Source of the DNA: Clostridiales bacterium
GTDB lineage: Bacteria > Bacillota_A > Clostridia > Oscillospirales > Acutalibacteraceae
Direction: 5' to 3'
Assembly: GCA_009774735.1 (NCBI GenBank)
Contig: VSOH01000101.1
Location: 1 to 6,093 of the forward strand
Length of the DNA: 6,093 nt
Shown: piece after piece, positions 6,068-6,093 of the stretch
Layout of the letters: each line of letters begins with the position of its first letter
Numbering within the stretch: position 1 is the stretch's first letter
Made by a program: the position numbers and the translations under genes
The notes under the pieces: model-generated
What the model was told of the DNA's origin: nothing
The model's database searches: none
Seen by the model: the letters and a program-made list of their open reading frames with translations, nothing else

Positions 6068-6093
6068 CTAAGCTCCGGGCGGGGTAGATTTTA
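6068..6093 (-). pseudogene. Frame-shifted continuation of the GH20 gene at the window edge
   Basis: Upstream of the in-frame stop, other frames carry GH20-like fragments: one frame gives KIYP (6092-6081), matching the conserved IKKYP, and another gives PEL-TE-like sequence. By family spacing about 27 nt should separate YP from the GSP motif; 28 are present. The stretch is also more GC-rich than its surroundings. Either the gene carries frameshifts or the sequence is unreliable at the end of a contig. Confidence 0.5.

Noticed and set aside
1..6093. CRISPR array, insertion sequence, tRNA or rRNA.
   Set aside because: No regularly spaced repeats, transposase frame, terminal inverted repeats or cloverleaf-type sequence were seen on either strand.

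Overview
The window comes from an AT-rich, low-GC Gram-positive bacterium, most likely a gut or rumen-type member of the Clostridia (Oscillospiraceae/Lachnospiraceae). This is inferred from the base composition, the strong AGGAGG-type ribosome binding sites, the Firmicute-style ABC transporters and the hydrolase. No marker gene fixes the species.

Layout. Positions 1-1251 (minus) hold the N-terminal 417 residues of an ABC exporter half-transporter, cut by the left edge just after its Walker A. Upstream of it on the same strand (1251-1503) lie a promoter, a 35-codon tyrosine-rich small ORF with a near-perfect ribosome binding site (1326-1433), and a perfect 9-bp-stem intrinsic terminator (1277-1304) placed between the small ORF and the exporter. 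Codons 25-28 of the small ORF can pair with the 5' arm and loop of this terminator over 10 bp (one G.U), which would form an antiterminator. This is the anatomy of a ribosome-mediated transcription attenuator like B. subtilis bmrB upstream of the bmrCD multidrug ABC exporter. A small secreted or modified peptide exported by the adjacent transporter is the competing reading.

Divergently, 1714-4987 (plus) encodes a two-gene FtsX-type ABC system: a MacB/LolD/BceA-class ATPase and an 864-residue permease with eight predicted membrane segments and two large extracytoplasmic domains. The two genes overlap by 14 bp. The region upstream of them (1584-1650) carries a direct repeat of about 30 bp built from TGTAA and TGACA half-sites. 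One part matches the TnACA-N4-TGTAA box of BceR-type response regulators, suggesting control by an antimicrobial-peptide-sensing two-component system encoded outside the window.

The permease gene converges on a GH20 beta-N-acetylhexosaminidase gene (minus, from 5075) and the two share a bidirectional terminator. The hydrolase frame breaks at about 6068, 26 bases from the right edge, either by mutation or by sequence error.

Functionally, the left and centre suggest a drug or peptide stress locus: an efflux pump under apparent translation-sensing attenuation, back to back with a peptide-defence-type ABC system. The hydrolase appears unrelated.
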